A DNA stretch of 64,000 bases from Pseudoduganella namucuonensis. GTDB lineage: Bacteria > Pseudomonadota > Gammaproteobacteria > Burkholderiales > Burkholderiaceae_D. Position numbers and translations under genes: made by a program. Positions 12,634-20,781 of this stretch are shown here, piece by piece. The stretch is from assembly GCF_900116645.1 (NCBI RefSeq), contig NZ_FPBO01000026.1, positions 56,238-120,237 on the forward strand, written 5' to 3'. Every line of letters starts with the position of its first letter. Position 1 is the stretch's first letter. Below the pieces are notes generated by a model. It searched no databases and was not told the DNA's origin. It worked only from the letters and a program-made list of their open reading frames with translations.

Positions 12634-12702
12634 AATCTTGTTTCTTCGAGCTGAACGAAAGAACGGCTCGAAAGGCGGCAGAAAGTACCGAAGGAAACGC
12701 TC

Positions 12703-12731
12703 TTGTGGGCTCGGATTCGACAGTATATAAT
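12703..12731 (+). promoter_or_regulatory. tRNA-Asn promoter (copy 1)
   Basis: A -35 like TTGTGG (12703-12708) is separated by 17 bases from a perfect -10 TATAAT (12726-12731). A GC-rich discriminator (GCGGCC) follows, which is the pattern expected of stringently controlled stable-RNA promoters. The other three tRNA-Asn copies also have TATAAT about 12 bases upstream of the tRNA. Confidence 0.7.
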
Positions 12732-12742
12732 GCGGCCTCTAA

Positions 12743-12818
12743 TCCCTGATAGCTCAGTCGGTAGAGCGACGGACTGTTAATCCGCAGGTCCCTGGTTCGA
12801 GTCCAGGTCGGGGAGCCA
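12743..12818 (+). tRNA. tRNA-Asn (GTT), copy 1
   Basis: A 76-nt tRNA with CCA encoded. The acceptor arms TCCCTGA and TCGGGGA pair, the D-loop has AGTCGGTAGA, the anticodon loop CTGTTAA holds GTT, and the T-arm has GGTTCGAGTCC. It is identical to the copies at 19538, 36246 and 55289. Confidence 0.98.
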
Positions 12819-12825
12819 GAACACG

Positions 12826-12856
12826 AAAAGCCACGTTGAAAAAACGTGGCTTTTTT
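12826..12856 (+). terminator. Terminator after tRNA-Asn copy 1
   Basis: The hairpin AAAAGCCACGTT (12826-12837) pairs with AACGTGGCTTTT (12843-12854) and is followed by a T-run, a classic intrinsic terminator eight bases after the tRNA CCA. Confidence 0.85.
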
Positions 12857-13010
12857 CATTGACGCTCAAACGGCGGCACTGCGGGGCTGTCCCCGGTTTC
12901 GCTCCGTCGGCATCGCCTTCCGCTCCACCGGCGCCGGGTTTCATCGCATCGCGATTGCCAATAACGCAACGGCACGGGACAATGGCCCACCGTTCCCCTC
13001 GCGTGCCGCC

Positions 13011-14087
13011 ATGTCCACCACCGTCTCCACCCGCAAGCCCGGCTTCCCGTTCCACCGCCTGATGCGCGACGGCGTGTACGTGGCCGTGTTCAACTTCATC
13101 TGCGGCCTCGTCGTCACCTACCTGATCAGCGACGGCACCCACCTGGCGCAAAACATGCTGATCTCGTACTGCATCGGCACCGTCGCCTTCCTGCTGATCG
13201 ACGGCACCCGGCTGGCGCTGTGGGGCGAATCCGGCCGGCCCAACTGGCTGACATTCGCCGTGCTGCTGGCCGTGGCGGTGCCGGCCGCGCAATACGCGGG
13301 CGCGCGCCTCGCCGGCTGGCTGCTGGGCTATCGGCTGGACAAGCTGTACACGCTCGGCAGCCCGAACACCACCATCAGCCTGGTCATCACGCTGCTGGCT
13401 ACCGGCGCCGCCACGCTGTTCTTCGCCAACCGCGACCGCATCCTGCGCGCGGAGGCCGAGCTGGCGCTGGAAAAGGCGCGCACCGAAACCGTGGCGCGCC
13501 AGGCGTTGCAGGCGCAACTCCAGTCGCTGCAGGCGCAGATCGAGCCGCACATGCTGTTCAACACCCTGGCCAACCTGCAAGGGCTGATCGCCATCGATCC
13601 CCCGCGCGCGCAGGAAATGCTGGACCTGCTGATCCAGTACCTGCGCGCCACGTTGACCTCCTCGCGCGCGGAGACCAACACGCTGGCGCAGGAATTCGAA
13701 TTGATGAAGGCCTATCTTGGGCTGATGCGGATCCGCATGGGCGAACGCCTCAGCTACTCCTTCGAGCTGCCCAAGGAGTTGCGCAACGCCACCGTGCCGC
13801 CCATGCTGCTGCAGCCGCTGGTGGAGAACGCCATCGCCCACGGCCTGGAGCCCAAGGTGGCCGGCGGCCACGTGGCCGTCAGCGCGCAGCTGCGCGACGG
13901 CGTGCTGGTGCTGGCCGTGCGGGACGACGGCCGCGGCCCGGACGCCGGTCCCGGCAAGAAGGGCACCAATCTGGGCCTGTCCAACATCCGCGAGCGCCTG
14001 CGCGCCATGTACGGCGAACGCGCCGCGCTGACCCTGGAGGCGGCCGCGCCGGAAGGCGCCGTCGCCCGCATCACACTTCCCGCATAG
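13011..14087 (+). CDS. LytS/YehU-type sensor histidine kinase
   Basis: The 358-residue inner-membrane protein has about four hydrophobic segments in residues 20-140, then a coiled linker (ALQAQLQSLQAQ) and a His_kinase domain with the phospho-acceptor H180 in IEPHMLFNTLANLQ. The GHKL ATPase domain follows (N-box QPLVENAIAHGL, G1 DDGRGPD, G2 GLSNIRERL). Such kinases pair with LytTR response regulators, and one lies 10 bases downstream. The signal is unknown: there is no recognisable extracellular domain. ATG 13011 gives the first hydrophobic helix a short N terminus. Confidence 0.9.
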   Translation: MSTTVSTRKPGFPFHRLMRDGVYVAVFNFICGLVVTYLISDGTHLAQNMLISYCIGTVAFLLIDGTRLALWGESGRPNWLTFAVLLAVAVPAAQYAGARLAGWLLGYRLDKLYTLGSPNTTISLVITLLATGAATLFFANRDRILRAEAELALEKARTETVARQALQAQLQSLQAQIEPHMLFNTLANLQGLIAIDPPRAQEMLDLLIQYLRATLTSSRAETNTLAQEFELMKAYLGLMRIRMGERLSYSFELPKELRNATVPPMLLQPLVENAIAHGLEPKVAGGHVAVSAQLRDGVLVLAVRDDGRGPDAGPGKKGTNLGLSNIRERLRAMYGERAALTLEAAAPEGAVARITLPA

Positions 14088-14097
14088 AGACCACGCC

Positions 14098-14886
14098 ATG
14101 CCCATCCAAGCCCTGATCGCAGAAGACGAACCGATACTCGCCGCCACCCTGGCCCACGCGCTCAAGCGCCTGTGGCCCGAGCTGGAACTGGTGGCCACCT
14201 GTCCCCACGGCGCGGACGCGTTGGAGAAGGCGCTGGCGCTGCGGCCGGACGTGCTGTTCCTCGATATCAAAATGCCCGGCAAGACGGGACTGGAGGCGGC
14301 CGAGGAACTGGCCGAGCAATGGGAGGGCGGCAAGCCCTTCCCGCAGATCGTGTTCGTGACCGCCTACGACGAATACGCGGTGGAGGCGTTCGACCGCGAG
14401 GCGGCCGACTACGTGCTCAAGCCGATCAGCGACGCGCGGCTGGGCAAGACGGTGGAACGGCTGAAGGCGCGCCTGGCCGCCAAGGCGCCGGGCGGCGGGC
14501 TGGACGACCTGCTGGGGCAGATGCGGGCGCTGATGCCTTCGCTGGCCGTGCCGACGGCCGAGCGGCTGACGATGATAAGGGCCGCCGTCGGCAACCAGGT
14601 GCGCATGATACCGATGGCGGACATCGTCTATTTCGAGGCGCTGGACAAATACGTGAACGTGGTGACGCGGGACGGCGAGGCGCTGATACGCATGAGCCTC
14701 AAGGAGCTGCTGCCGCAGCTGGACGACAAGGTGTTCTGGCAGGTGCATCGCGGCACCATCGTCAACTCCGGCTGCGTGCTGAGCGCGGTGCGCGACGAGG
14801 CGGGCAAGTTGTCGCTGCACATGCGGCATCGCGGCGAGCGCGTGCGGGTGAGCCCCCTGTATGCGCACCTGTTTCGGCAGATGTAA
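14098..14886 (+). CDS. LytTR-family response regulator (AlgR/LytR type)
   Basis: The 262-residue protein has an N-terminal receiver domain (phospho-acceptor D56 in LFLDIKMPG, T in VTAYDEYA, K in YVLKPI) and a C-terminal LytTR DNA-binding domain (about residues 160-262, DIVYFEALDKYVNV and FWQVHRGTIVN). It is co-transcribed with the upstream LytS-like kinase (10-base gap) and should be its output. Target genes cannot be read from the window. A long bidirectional hairpin follows the stop. Confidence 0.92.
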   Translation: MPIQALIAEDEPILAATLAHALKRLWPELELVATCPHGADALEKALALRPDVLFLDIKMPGKTGLEAAEELAEQWEGGKPFPQIVFVTAYDEYAVEAFDREAADYVLKPISDARLGKTVERLKARLAAKAPGGGLDDLLGQMRALMPSLAVPTAERLTMIRAAVGNQVRMIPMADIVYFEALDKYVNVVTRDGEALIRMSLKELLPQLDDKVFWQVHRGTIVNSGCVLSAVRDEAGKLSLHMRHRGERVRVSPLYAHLFRQM

Positions 14887-14904
14887 ACGCCGGCCCGCAA
14901 TACC

Positions 14905-14944
14905 GCTGACGCCGGTTTGGGGTCAGACCCCAAGCGGCGTCAGC
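14905..14944. terminator. Bidirectional terminator between convergent genes
   Basis: GCTGACGCCG (14905-14914) and CGGCGTCAGC (14935-14944) pair around the inner palindrome TTGGGGT-CAG-ACCCCAA. The hairpin lies between the plus-strand regulator and the minus-strand barrel gene. Its core is the GGGGTCAGACCCC motif seen in the other dispersed palindromes. Confidence 0.8.
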
Positions 14945-14957
14945 AGTGTTGCGATTG

Positions 14958-16007
14958 CTAGAATGCATATTGCGCCGTCGCGACGGCGGTGTTGCGCACC
15001 AGCGTGCCCGCCGGCCCGCCGTTGTGCCGCAGGCTGGCGCTAAACAGCCACGGTCCCGGCTTCCACGACATCCCCACGCTGCTTATGCGGCTGCCGTTTT
15101 GCGGTTGCCACAGCACGTCCGCGAAGACATCCAGATCGCCGTCATTCTGCGACGCACGCAGCAGCAGGTTGCGCTGCTGCGCGCGCGGCGCCGTGCGGTC
15201 CAGCCAAGCCTCGCCCAGCACCGAGAACTTGCCGGCGTTGGTCCATGTGAATCCCGCCAGCGCCTTGCCGCCGCCTTCGCGGCGCTGCCAGCGCGGCGGC
15301 GCCACGCGGCTGAACGTCCACTCTTCATGCCGCTGCTGGAACAGCAGGGAGCCATGCATCTCCAGTTCCTCGGTGGCCACATGCGAGAACGACGCGCCGC
15401 CTTCCAGCCCGTTGCGCGCCGATACGCGCAGCACCGCGTATTCGTCGCGCGCGCCGTTCTGCCGATACAACCGCAGCGCCAGCGAACCGTCGTCGCGCGG
15501 CTGCGCACCGCGACCCTTGCCGGGGTTGGACAGTACCACCGTGACGGCGCGACTGGCGTCGAACGCTTCCCACGCCAGCATGGGCACGCCGTTCAGCGTG
15601 ACCGGATTGAGCGCGCGGCGGTCTTCCTGCTGCACCACGTCCAATGGACGGAAGGCGTAGCCCACGTCCCAGCTCATCACCTTCTTGCCCACCGTGACAA
15701 AGCCCGCGCCCAGTGGACGCTCCAGCGTCAGCTCGTTCACGCGCAGCGCGGCGTTCGGACCATCGCCGCTGTCGTGCCGCGCGGTGAACACGCCGCGCAG
15801 CGCGTTCCGCAGCGGCGCGTTGAGCTGCCAGCGCAACTCGGCCTGTTCGAACGTGTTGCCGCGCGTGCCGCGCGCGTCCTCGCGCGACTCCAGCTGCGCG
15901 CGCAGATTGAGCGTGGCGCTGTCGTCGGCCCGCGCCGCGCCCGTGCCGGCGCAGGCGCTGGCCACAAGGAAGGCGGCGACGCGCGTCGCGATTGCCCGGC
16001 GCCTCAT
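14958..16007 (-). CDS. Putative outer-membrane beta-barrel protein, last gene of Lol-like operon
   Basis: The 349-residue protein starts with a signal peptide (MRRRAIATRVAAFLVASAC, cleavage near ARADD) and continues with alternating polar/hydrophobic strands rich in Trp, Arg and Gly. It ends in AQYAF, a C-terminal aromatic signature used by the BAM machinery. I do not recognise the family by motif. ATG 16007 overlaps the stop of the LolA-like gene (ATGA, 16004-16007), so it is translationally coupled to an ABC/LolA-like system and is probably its outer-membrane component or client. Confidence 0.7.
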   Translation of the reverse strand: MRRRAIATRVAAFLVASACAGTGAARADDSATLNLRAQLESREDARGTRGNTFEQAELRWQLNAPLRNALRGVFTARHDSGDGPNAALRVNELTLERPLGAGFVTVGKKVMSWDVGYAFRPLDVVQQEDRRALNPVTLNGVPMLAWEAFDASRAVTVVLSNPGKGRGAQPRDDGSLALRLYRQNGARDEYAVLRVSARNGLEGGASFSHVATEELEMHGSLLFQQRHEEWTFSRVAPPRWQRREGGGKALAGFTWTNAGKFSVLGEAWLDRTAPRAQQRNLLLRASQNDGDLDVFADVLWQPQNGSRISSVGMSWKPGPWLFSASLRHNGGPAGTLVRNTAVATAQYAF

Positions 16008-16735
16008 TGCGCCACGTCGTTGCGGCTCAGGTACATGGGATTGAACAACTCGTCGCCGAACTGGCGCGGCTTGTTGCTCACCATATGGACCTGCGTTTCG
16101 CGGCCGGTCTGGATCTCGTCCACCAGCGTCATGCGCGTGACGGAGTTGCGGCCGTCGCGCGTCTCCACCACAAAGTGCGCCTGCTTGACCTTGCGGTCCG
16201 ACGCCGCGAACAGGTCCGCGTGCACGGGCCGGTAGTCGCTTTTGGCCACGTGCAGCAGCACGCGCTGGTAGCTGAGCGACTTGCGCAGCGCGGCCAATTC
16301 CAGTTCCAGGCACTGCACGCCGTCGACCTCCACCTCGCGCACCACCGAACCCTTGTAATCCCCCGCCCAGGTCATGTTCGCGATGTCGCCGGTGGACGCC
16401 TCGCCCAGCAGCTTCTGCATCGGCGTGATGCGCATGGCACGCGCGCTGCCCGGCACCAGCAGCCAGAAATCGTCGCCGGACATCAGCACCTTCAAGCCGG
16501 CCTCGCCGGCGGAGCGCGACAGCACCAGCGATTTGCCGCCCGGTTTCACCAGCACCTGGTAGCGTTTCTCCTTGTCCGGCTTGCCGCCCTTGAAGGTCCG
16601 CACCAGCGTTTCCACCTGGGCCGAGGCGTCCGGCAGGCGGAAGGCGTCGGCCTTTTTCAATATCGTTTCCACGTCGGCGGCGCCGGCGTGCCCCGCGGCC
16701 GCCAGCAGCGCGGCGAGCATGATCTTCTTAAACAT
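16004..16735 (-). CDS. LolA-like outer membrane lipoprotein-sorting protein
   Basis: The 243-residue periplasmic protein has a clear signal peptide (MFKKIMLAALLAAAGHAGA, then ADVET). The rest fits the open-barrel LolA/LolB-like fold described as outer membrane lipoprotein-sorting protein: KRYQVLVKPGGKSLVLSRS, DDFWLLVPG, and MTLVDEIQTGRE near the C terminus. Family members carry lipid or lipoprotein between inner and outer membranes. It overlaps the permease stop by eight bases and the barrel gene by four. The frame extends upstream, but only this ATG gives a signal peptide. Confidence 0.82.
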   Translation of the reverse strand: MFKKIMLAALLAAAGHAGAADVETILKKADAFRLPDASAQVETLVRTFKGGKPDKEKRYQVLVKPGGKSLVLSRSAGEAGLKVLMSGDDFWLLVPGSARAMRITPMQKLLGEASTGDIANMTWAGDYKGSVVREVEVDGVQCLELELAALRKSLSYQRVLLHVAKSDYRPVHADLFAASDRKVKQAHFVVETRDGRNSVTRMTLVDEIQTGRETQVHMVSNKPRQFGDELFNPMYLSRNDVAQ

Positions 16736-17957
16736 GGCCCAGGGCTTCCACGACGGATTGATGCGCAGCCCTGCGGCTGATGAACCAGGACGCGGCGCCG
16801 GACAGCAGCGCCACCACGACGACGGCGCCCGCGTACATGGGCGCGGAGACGGCCACCACCAGCGGATAGCCATCGGTGCGGCCGGGAGGAGGGGGCATCT
16901 GGAAGCCGGACACCATCAGGAACAGCGCCACGCCGCCGGCCAGCAGCATGCCGGCGATGGCGCCGCCGCTGCCCAGCGCCAGGCCCTCCAGCGTGAACAC
17001 GCGCATCACCTCGCCCGGCGTGGCGCCCATCGCGCGCAGGGTGCCGATCTCGCGGGTGCGCTCCAGCACGGCCATGGCCAAGGTGTTCGTCACCGAGAAC
17101 AGCACGATCACCAGCACGATCACGCCCAGGAAGCCGAAGATGCGGTCGTACAGTCCCTTCACGCTCTTGTAGAACACGGCCTGGTCCAGCCAGGTGCGGA
17201 TGTCCAGCCGGTCGCCGTGCGCGACGCGCAGCGCGGCGGCGGCGCCGTCGGTGCTGTCGATGTCGCGCAGGTACACGCTCAGCGAGCTGACCTTGGTCGT
17301 CAGCAGCAGCGACTGCGCGGTGGCCAGGTCCACCATCGCCAGGCGTTTGTCGATGTCCGCGATGCCGGTGCTGACCACGCCCTTCACCGTCACGTCCAGC
17401 GCGTTCAGGCTGCCGTTGGTGGTGGTCGTCATCAGCGTGAGCATGCTGCCCGGTCCCGCGCTCAGGATCTTCGCCAGGCCTTTGCCGATCACCACGCCGG
17501 GACCCTTGCCGGGCTGGCCGTCCAGCAGTTCGCCCGCCTCGCGCTTCATGAACGGACCCTTGACGACGAATTCCTGCGTCGCGTCCACGCCGGTGCCGAG
17601 GAAGATTTCGCTCTTGTCGCCATTGCTGATCAGGCCCGAGAACTGCAACCGAGGCAGCACGCGCTTCACGTCGGCCCGCGCCAGCAGTTCGCGCGCGAGC
17701 GCCTCCGGCTCCGGCAATCCATGCTCCAGCGGCATGTTCTCCACGCCGTCGAAGAACCTCGGCGCGGCCACCACCAGGTGGCCGGTGTCGCGCGCGCTGG
17801 CCTGGGCCAGGGACTGGTAGGTGTACAGCGCGAAGCCTCCACCCAGCAGCGCTGCGGCCGTGCCGGTGGCCGCGATGGCCAGCGTCACCAGCGAACGGCG
17901 GCGGTTGCGCGTGGCGTTCTTCAGCGCCATCGACAGCCATTTGAATTTAGTGAGCAT
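16728..17957 (-). CDS. ABC transporter permease, FtsX/MacB/LolE-like
   Basis: The 409-residue inner-membrane protein has the FtsX-family layout: one N-terminal helix (SLVTLAIAATGTAAALLGGGF), a periplasmic domain of about 230 residues, and three C-terminal helices, with the cytoplasmic signature ERTREIGTLRAMGATPGEV. Such permeases couple ATP hydrolysis to mechanical work on periplasmic substrates, as in LolCE and MacB. It is flanked by its ATPase (upstream, 11-base overlap) and a LolA-like protein (downstream, 8-base overlap). Confidence 0.9.
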   Translation of the reverse strand: MLTKFKWLSMALKNATRNRRRSLVTLAIAATGTAAALLGGGFALYTYQSLAQASARDTGHLVVAAPRFFDGVENMPLEHGLPEPEALARELLARADVKRVLPRLQFSGLISNGDKSEIFLGTGVDATQEFVVKGPFMKREAGELLDGQPGKGPGVVIGKGLAKILSAGPGSMLTLMTTTTNGSLNALDVTVKGVVSTGIADIDKRLAMVDLATAQSLLLTTKVSSLSVYLRDIDSTDGAAAALRVAHGDRLDIRTWLDQAVFYKSVKGLYDRIFGFLGVIVLVIVLFSVTNTLAMAVLERTREIGTLRAMGATPGEVMRVFTLEGLALGSGGAIAGMLLAGGVALFLMVSGFQMPPPPGRTDGYPLVVAVSAPMYAGAVVVVALLSGAASWFISRRAAHQSVVEALGHV

Positions 17958-18651
17958 GGCGCGCTCCCTCCAGCAGCACGCCGTCCGCCAGGGCCAGCGC
18001 GCGGTCGCAATGGCCCAGCATGCGGTCGTCGTGGGTGGCCACCAGGAAGGTGGTGCCGTGTTCGTGCGCCAGGTCCTTCATCAGCGCGATGATCTGGGCC
18101 GCGGTGGCCGCGTCCAGGTTAGCGGTCGGCTCGTCCGCGATCACCAGTTGCGGATGCTTGACGATGGCGCGCGCGATCGCCACCCGCTGGCGCTGGCCGC
18201 CGGACAGCTGGTCCGGACGGTGTTTGCCCAGGCCCGCCAGGCCCACGCGCTCCAGCGCCCCGTTCACGCGGCGGACACGCTCGGCGGCCGGCACGCCCAG
18301 CAGGTAAAGGGGAAAGTCGACATTGTCGTAGGCGTTCATCACCGGCACCAGGTTGAAGCTCTGGAACACGAAGCCGATGGTCTGGCGGCGCAGCAGCGTC
18401 TTGCGCGCGTCGTCGGCCGCCGGCAGCGGCTGGCCGGCGTACAGCATCTCGCCGCCGTCCGCGGTGTCCAGGAGGCCGCACAGGTTCAGCAGCGTGCTCT
18501 TGCCGCTGCCCGAGGGGCCGGTGATGGCGGCGATCTCGCCGCGCAGCACGGCCAGGTCCACGTTCCTCAGGGCGTGTATCGTGTTCCCGCCCAGCGTGAA
18601 CGATTTGCTGATGCCGCGCAGCGACATCAATGGTTCGGCGGCGGCGTTCAC
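17947..18651 (-). CDS. ABC transporter ATP-binding protein, LolD/MacB-like
   Basis: The 234-residue ATPase has Walker A GPSGSGKST (about residues 45-53), Q-loop FVFQSFNLVPVMNAYDNV, signature LSGGQRQRVAIARA, Walker B LVIADEPTANLD and the switch THDDR. The FNLVPVMNAYDNV region is typical of the LolD/MacB subgroup that serves FtsX-like permeases. Its start overlaps the upstream periplasmic gene by four bases and its end overlaps the permease gene, so the operon is tightly coupled. Confidence 0.93.
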   Translation of the reverse strand: MNAAAEPLMSLRGISKSFTLGGNTIHALRNVDLAVLRGEIAAITGPSGSGKSTLLNLCGLLDTADGGEMLYAGQPLPAADDARKTLLRRQTIGFVFQSFNLVPVMNAYDNVDFPLYLLGVPAAERVRRVNGALERVGLAGLGKHRPDQLSGGQRQRVAIARAIVKHPQLVIADEPTANLDAATAAQIIALMKDLAHEHGTTFLVATHDDRMLGHCDRALALADGVLLEGARHAH

Positions 18652-19295
18652 AGACCCAGCTCCTTCAATCGGCTGCTGGCGCGCGCGGCCTCAGGCGCCT
18701 GCGGGGCGAGGGCGACGATCTGTTTCAGGTAGGCCGCTTCGTCGTCGCCGCGCTGCTCCGCCTTGGCGGTCCTGGCCGCGAGCGCCAGCAGGCGGGCCCG
18801 CACGGGCGGGGCGGCCTGGCCGAACACGCTGGACTTGAGCGCCGCCTCCAGCGCGCGCTTGCCGCTGGCGGAGCGGTTCATGAAGTCCGGCAGCGAGAGC
18901 AGGGTGGTGGCGGCCAGCATGCGCGTCTCCACGCTTTCCGGCGTGCCGTGGAACAGGGCCTCGTCGTGAGCGGGCGTGAGCTGGGCCAGCGCCTTCTCCA
19001 CCGCGTCCGCGCCGTCCTCGGCGTATTTCAGCTTATTCCACGGCATGTAGGCGTCGCGGCCCAGGATGGCGGTGCCGGCGCCGGCGTAGGCGGCCAGCAG
19101 CGGATGGCCGGGATGACCGGCCGCCAGCGCGTTGAACTTTTCGATGGCTGCCTCGCAGGTCTTGCCGTCGCCGGACAGGCAGGCCATGAATTGCTGGCGC
19201 GCCTCCTTGAAACCGAAGGGGGCGGCTTCCCGCGGCGCGGCGGCAACGGAAACGCAGCTTGTGGCGAGGGCGAGGGCGGTGATGAACTCTTTCAT
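18648..19295 (-). CDS. Periplasmic TPR-like protein of unknown function, first gene of Lol-like operon
   Basis: The 215-residue protein has a short signal peptide (MKEFITALALATSCVSVAA) and an Ala-rich helical body with TPR-like periodicity (AAIEKFNALAAGHPGHPLLAAYAG; YLKQIVALAPQAPEAARASSRL). No catalytic motif is visible. It opens the five-gene minus-strand operon and its last four bases overlap the ATPase start. A GGAGACC ribosome-binding site precedes the ATG. Its role may be scaffold or substrate recognition for the exporter; that is inference from context. Confidence 0.7.
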   Translation of the reverse strand: MKEFITALALATSCVSVAAAPREAAPFGFKEARQQFMACLSGDGKTCEAAIEKFNALAAGHPGHPLLAAYAGAGTAILGRDAYMPWNKLKYAEDGADAVEKALAQLTPAHDEALFHGTPESVETRMLAATTLLSLPDFMNRSASGKRALEAALKSSVFGQAAPPVRARLLALAARTAKAEQRGDDEAAYLKQIVALAPQAPEAARASSRLKELGL

Positions 19296-19406
19296 GATCG
19301 GGTCTCCTGTGGTTGTATCGACAACGACAGGCTACCGATGCGTACTAGAGCCTTCCACGCGGATGCGACGAAACCGGGTTTTCAGCCCCCGAAACCGGGC
19401 AGCCAA

Positions 19407-19469
19407 GCGAGCTGAGCCCCATTTGGTGACTCGGCGTCCCCGCCATGCCCCCAATGGGGCTCAGCTCGC
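19407..19469. repeat. 17-bp inverted repeat upstream of tRNA-Asn copy 2
   Basis: GCGAGCTGAGCCCCATT at 19407-19423 faces AATGGGGCTCAGCTCGC at 19453-19469, a perfect match across a 29-base loop. It lies between the start of the Lol-like operon and the tRNA promoter. The function is unknown; it could be a REP-like unit or a structured leader. Confidence 0.65.
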
Positions 19470-19537
19470 CAGCAGCGCAATTTTTTCGCCAAGCCCTAGT
19501 CAATCCGGAGTTTGGTCTATATAATTCGGGCCTCAAT

Positions 19538-19613
19538 TCCCTGATAGCTCAGTCGGTAGAGCGACGGACTGTTAATCCGCAGGTCCCTGGTTCGAGTCCA
19601 GGTCGGGGAGCCA
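19538..19613 (+). tRNA. tRNA-Asn (GTT), copy 2
   Basis: Identical 76-nt tRNA-Asn with CCA encoded. A perfect -10 TATAAT lies at 19520-19525, followed by TCGGGCCTCAAT. No protein gene is co-oriented closely upstream. Confidence 0.98.
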
Positions 19614-19621
19614 GAATATTG

Positions 19622-19656
19622 AACGGCCCCACGAGTAATCGTGGGGCCGTTTTCTT
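19622..19656 (+). terminator. Terminator after tRNA-Asn copy 2
   Basis: AACGGCCCCACGA (19622-19634) pairs with TCGTGGGGCCGTT (19639-19651) around a GTAA loop, followed by TTCTTTT. Confidence 0.88.
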
Positions 19657-19783
19657 TTGGTCTGGTCCTCGGCTGGCTTGGCCGCGCTTGGCCTCGAACG
19701 GCGCTCTTAAGTTTGTGCTAACGAAGTGATGCCAGTATCGCTCGATTTCAACCACGCGATGGCGGCTTGTCATTCGATCCCGT

Positions 19784-20569
19784 ATGCTCACCAGTCAAAC
19801 TCGCGGCGCGCGCCGCGCACTCCAACTGTTCAAGTGCACGTTCGCGGCCTTGTTACTCCTGCTGCTGGCATACCTCTTCTTAGCGGCGAATCCCGAACCC
19901 ATGTTCAAGTTCCGGACGACGTACCAGAACTACCATGTATGGTCAGACCGCCCGATCCCCGCCGGCATTACTGGTGTACTCGATGACGCTACTCGGCGCT
20001 GGCGGACCTCCACGCTGTATGACAGTCGCACCCGGGTTAATATATTTTTCTGCTACGAGCCTTGGCGATTGTGGTTCTATGGTGGGCGCTTTGACGCCTC
20101 GATGGGGGGCGCCGCGGCCGGGATCGTGGTGGAGAACGTCTTCATACGTGCTTCAGACATCGCAGCCAACCGCATCTATTCGCCAGGGCCGGGGCCGATC
20201 GCCGATGCGGATCAACGGCCCCTGTCGTATTTCATCGCCCATGAGGTGACACATAGCGACGTGGCGCGCCGGTTCGGGCGCTTGATGATGTTGCGTTATC
20301 CGATGTGGCTAGTCGAGGGGTATGCGGACTACGTGGGGAAAGGCGGGGACTTTGACTTCGATCTCAATCATAAGCTATTCATGGAAGGGGATCGCGCGAT
20401 GAATTTCGGAAGCAGCGGACTGTATCGCGAGTTTCATTTGAAGACCGCGTACCTGCTTGATAAGCAGAGGAAGACGCTTTCTCAGGTGTTCTCTGATCCG
20501 CCTGGCGATGCTCAAGTGGAGACATGGCTACGCGAGTATCGGCCGCTGCGTGACTTCAAGGATCGGTAA
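19784..20569 (+). CDS. Putative membrane-anchored zinc metallopeptidase (gluzincin-like)
   Basis: The 261-residue protein has an N-terminal hydrophobic anchor (residues 19-34, TFAALLLLLLAYLFLA) and a soluble domain with HEVTH at residues 153-157 and a likely third ligand E178 in WLVEGYADYVG, the spacing expected of a small gluzincin. No named family is recognised. A signal-anchor topology would place the domain outside the cytoplasmic membrane. It stands alone after tRNA-Asn copy 2, with visibly lower GC than its neighbours. Confidence 0.6.
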   Translation: MLTSQTRGARRALQLFKCTFAALLLLLLAYLFLAANPEPMFKFRTTYQNYHVWSDRPIPAGITGVLDDATRRWRTSTLYDSRTRVNIFFCYEPWRLWFYGGRFDASMGGAAAGIVVENVFIRASDIAANRIYSPGPGPIADADQRPLSYFIAHEVTHSDVARRFGRLMMLRYPMWLVEGYADYVGKGGDFDFDLNHKLFMEGDRAMNFGSSGLYREFHLKTAYLLDKQRKTLSQVFSDPPGDAQVETWLREYRPLRDFKDR

Positions 20570-20597
20570 CAGTGCTCAACGGCTGATTTTGCCCATC

Positions 20598-20767
20598 CGA
20601 CGAGTCGTGGATCTCCCGCATCGTGGCGACCACGCGGCCGGCCACCTCGCCGCCGCGCACCGCCACCGTGCAGGCCGACTGCGCCAGCGAGCTGGCCTGG
20701 TGCGCGGAGCTGGTGTTCCGCGAGGCGCGGTGCGTCAGCCGCTCGACCGAGGACACGGTCTCGGACA
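20598..20767 (-). pseudogene. 170-bp fragment of the chemoreceptor gene
   Basis: This stretch is about 96% identical (six mismatches in the central 166 bases) to 23676-23845, inside the chemoreceptor gene at 23121-25574, in the same orientation. It corresponds to about residues 577-634 of that protein (SSVERLTHRA through MQEIHDSS). There is no start, no signalling tip and no membrane part, so it is a duplicated scrap, not a gene. It abuts the 3' end of the PEP-CTERM gene. Confidence 0.85.
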
Positions 20768-20781
20768 ACGGACCGCCGCTC

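Noticed and set aside
13011..14886. First LytS/LytTR pair as a novel two-component system
   Set aside because: All signature residues are present and such pairs are common in this bacterial group; unusual only in that the window has two.
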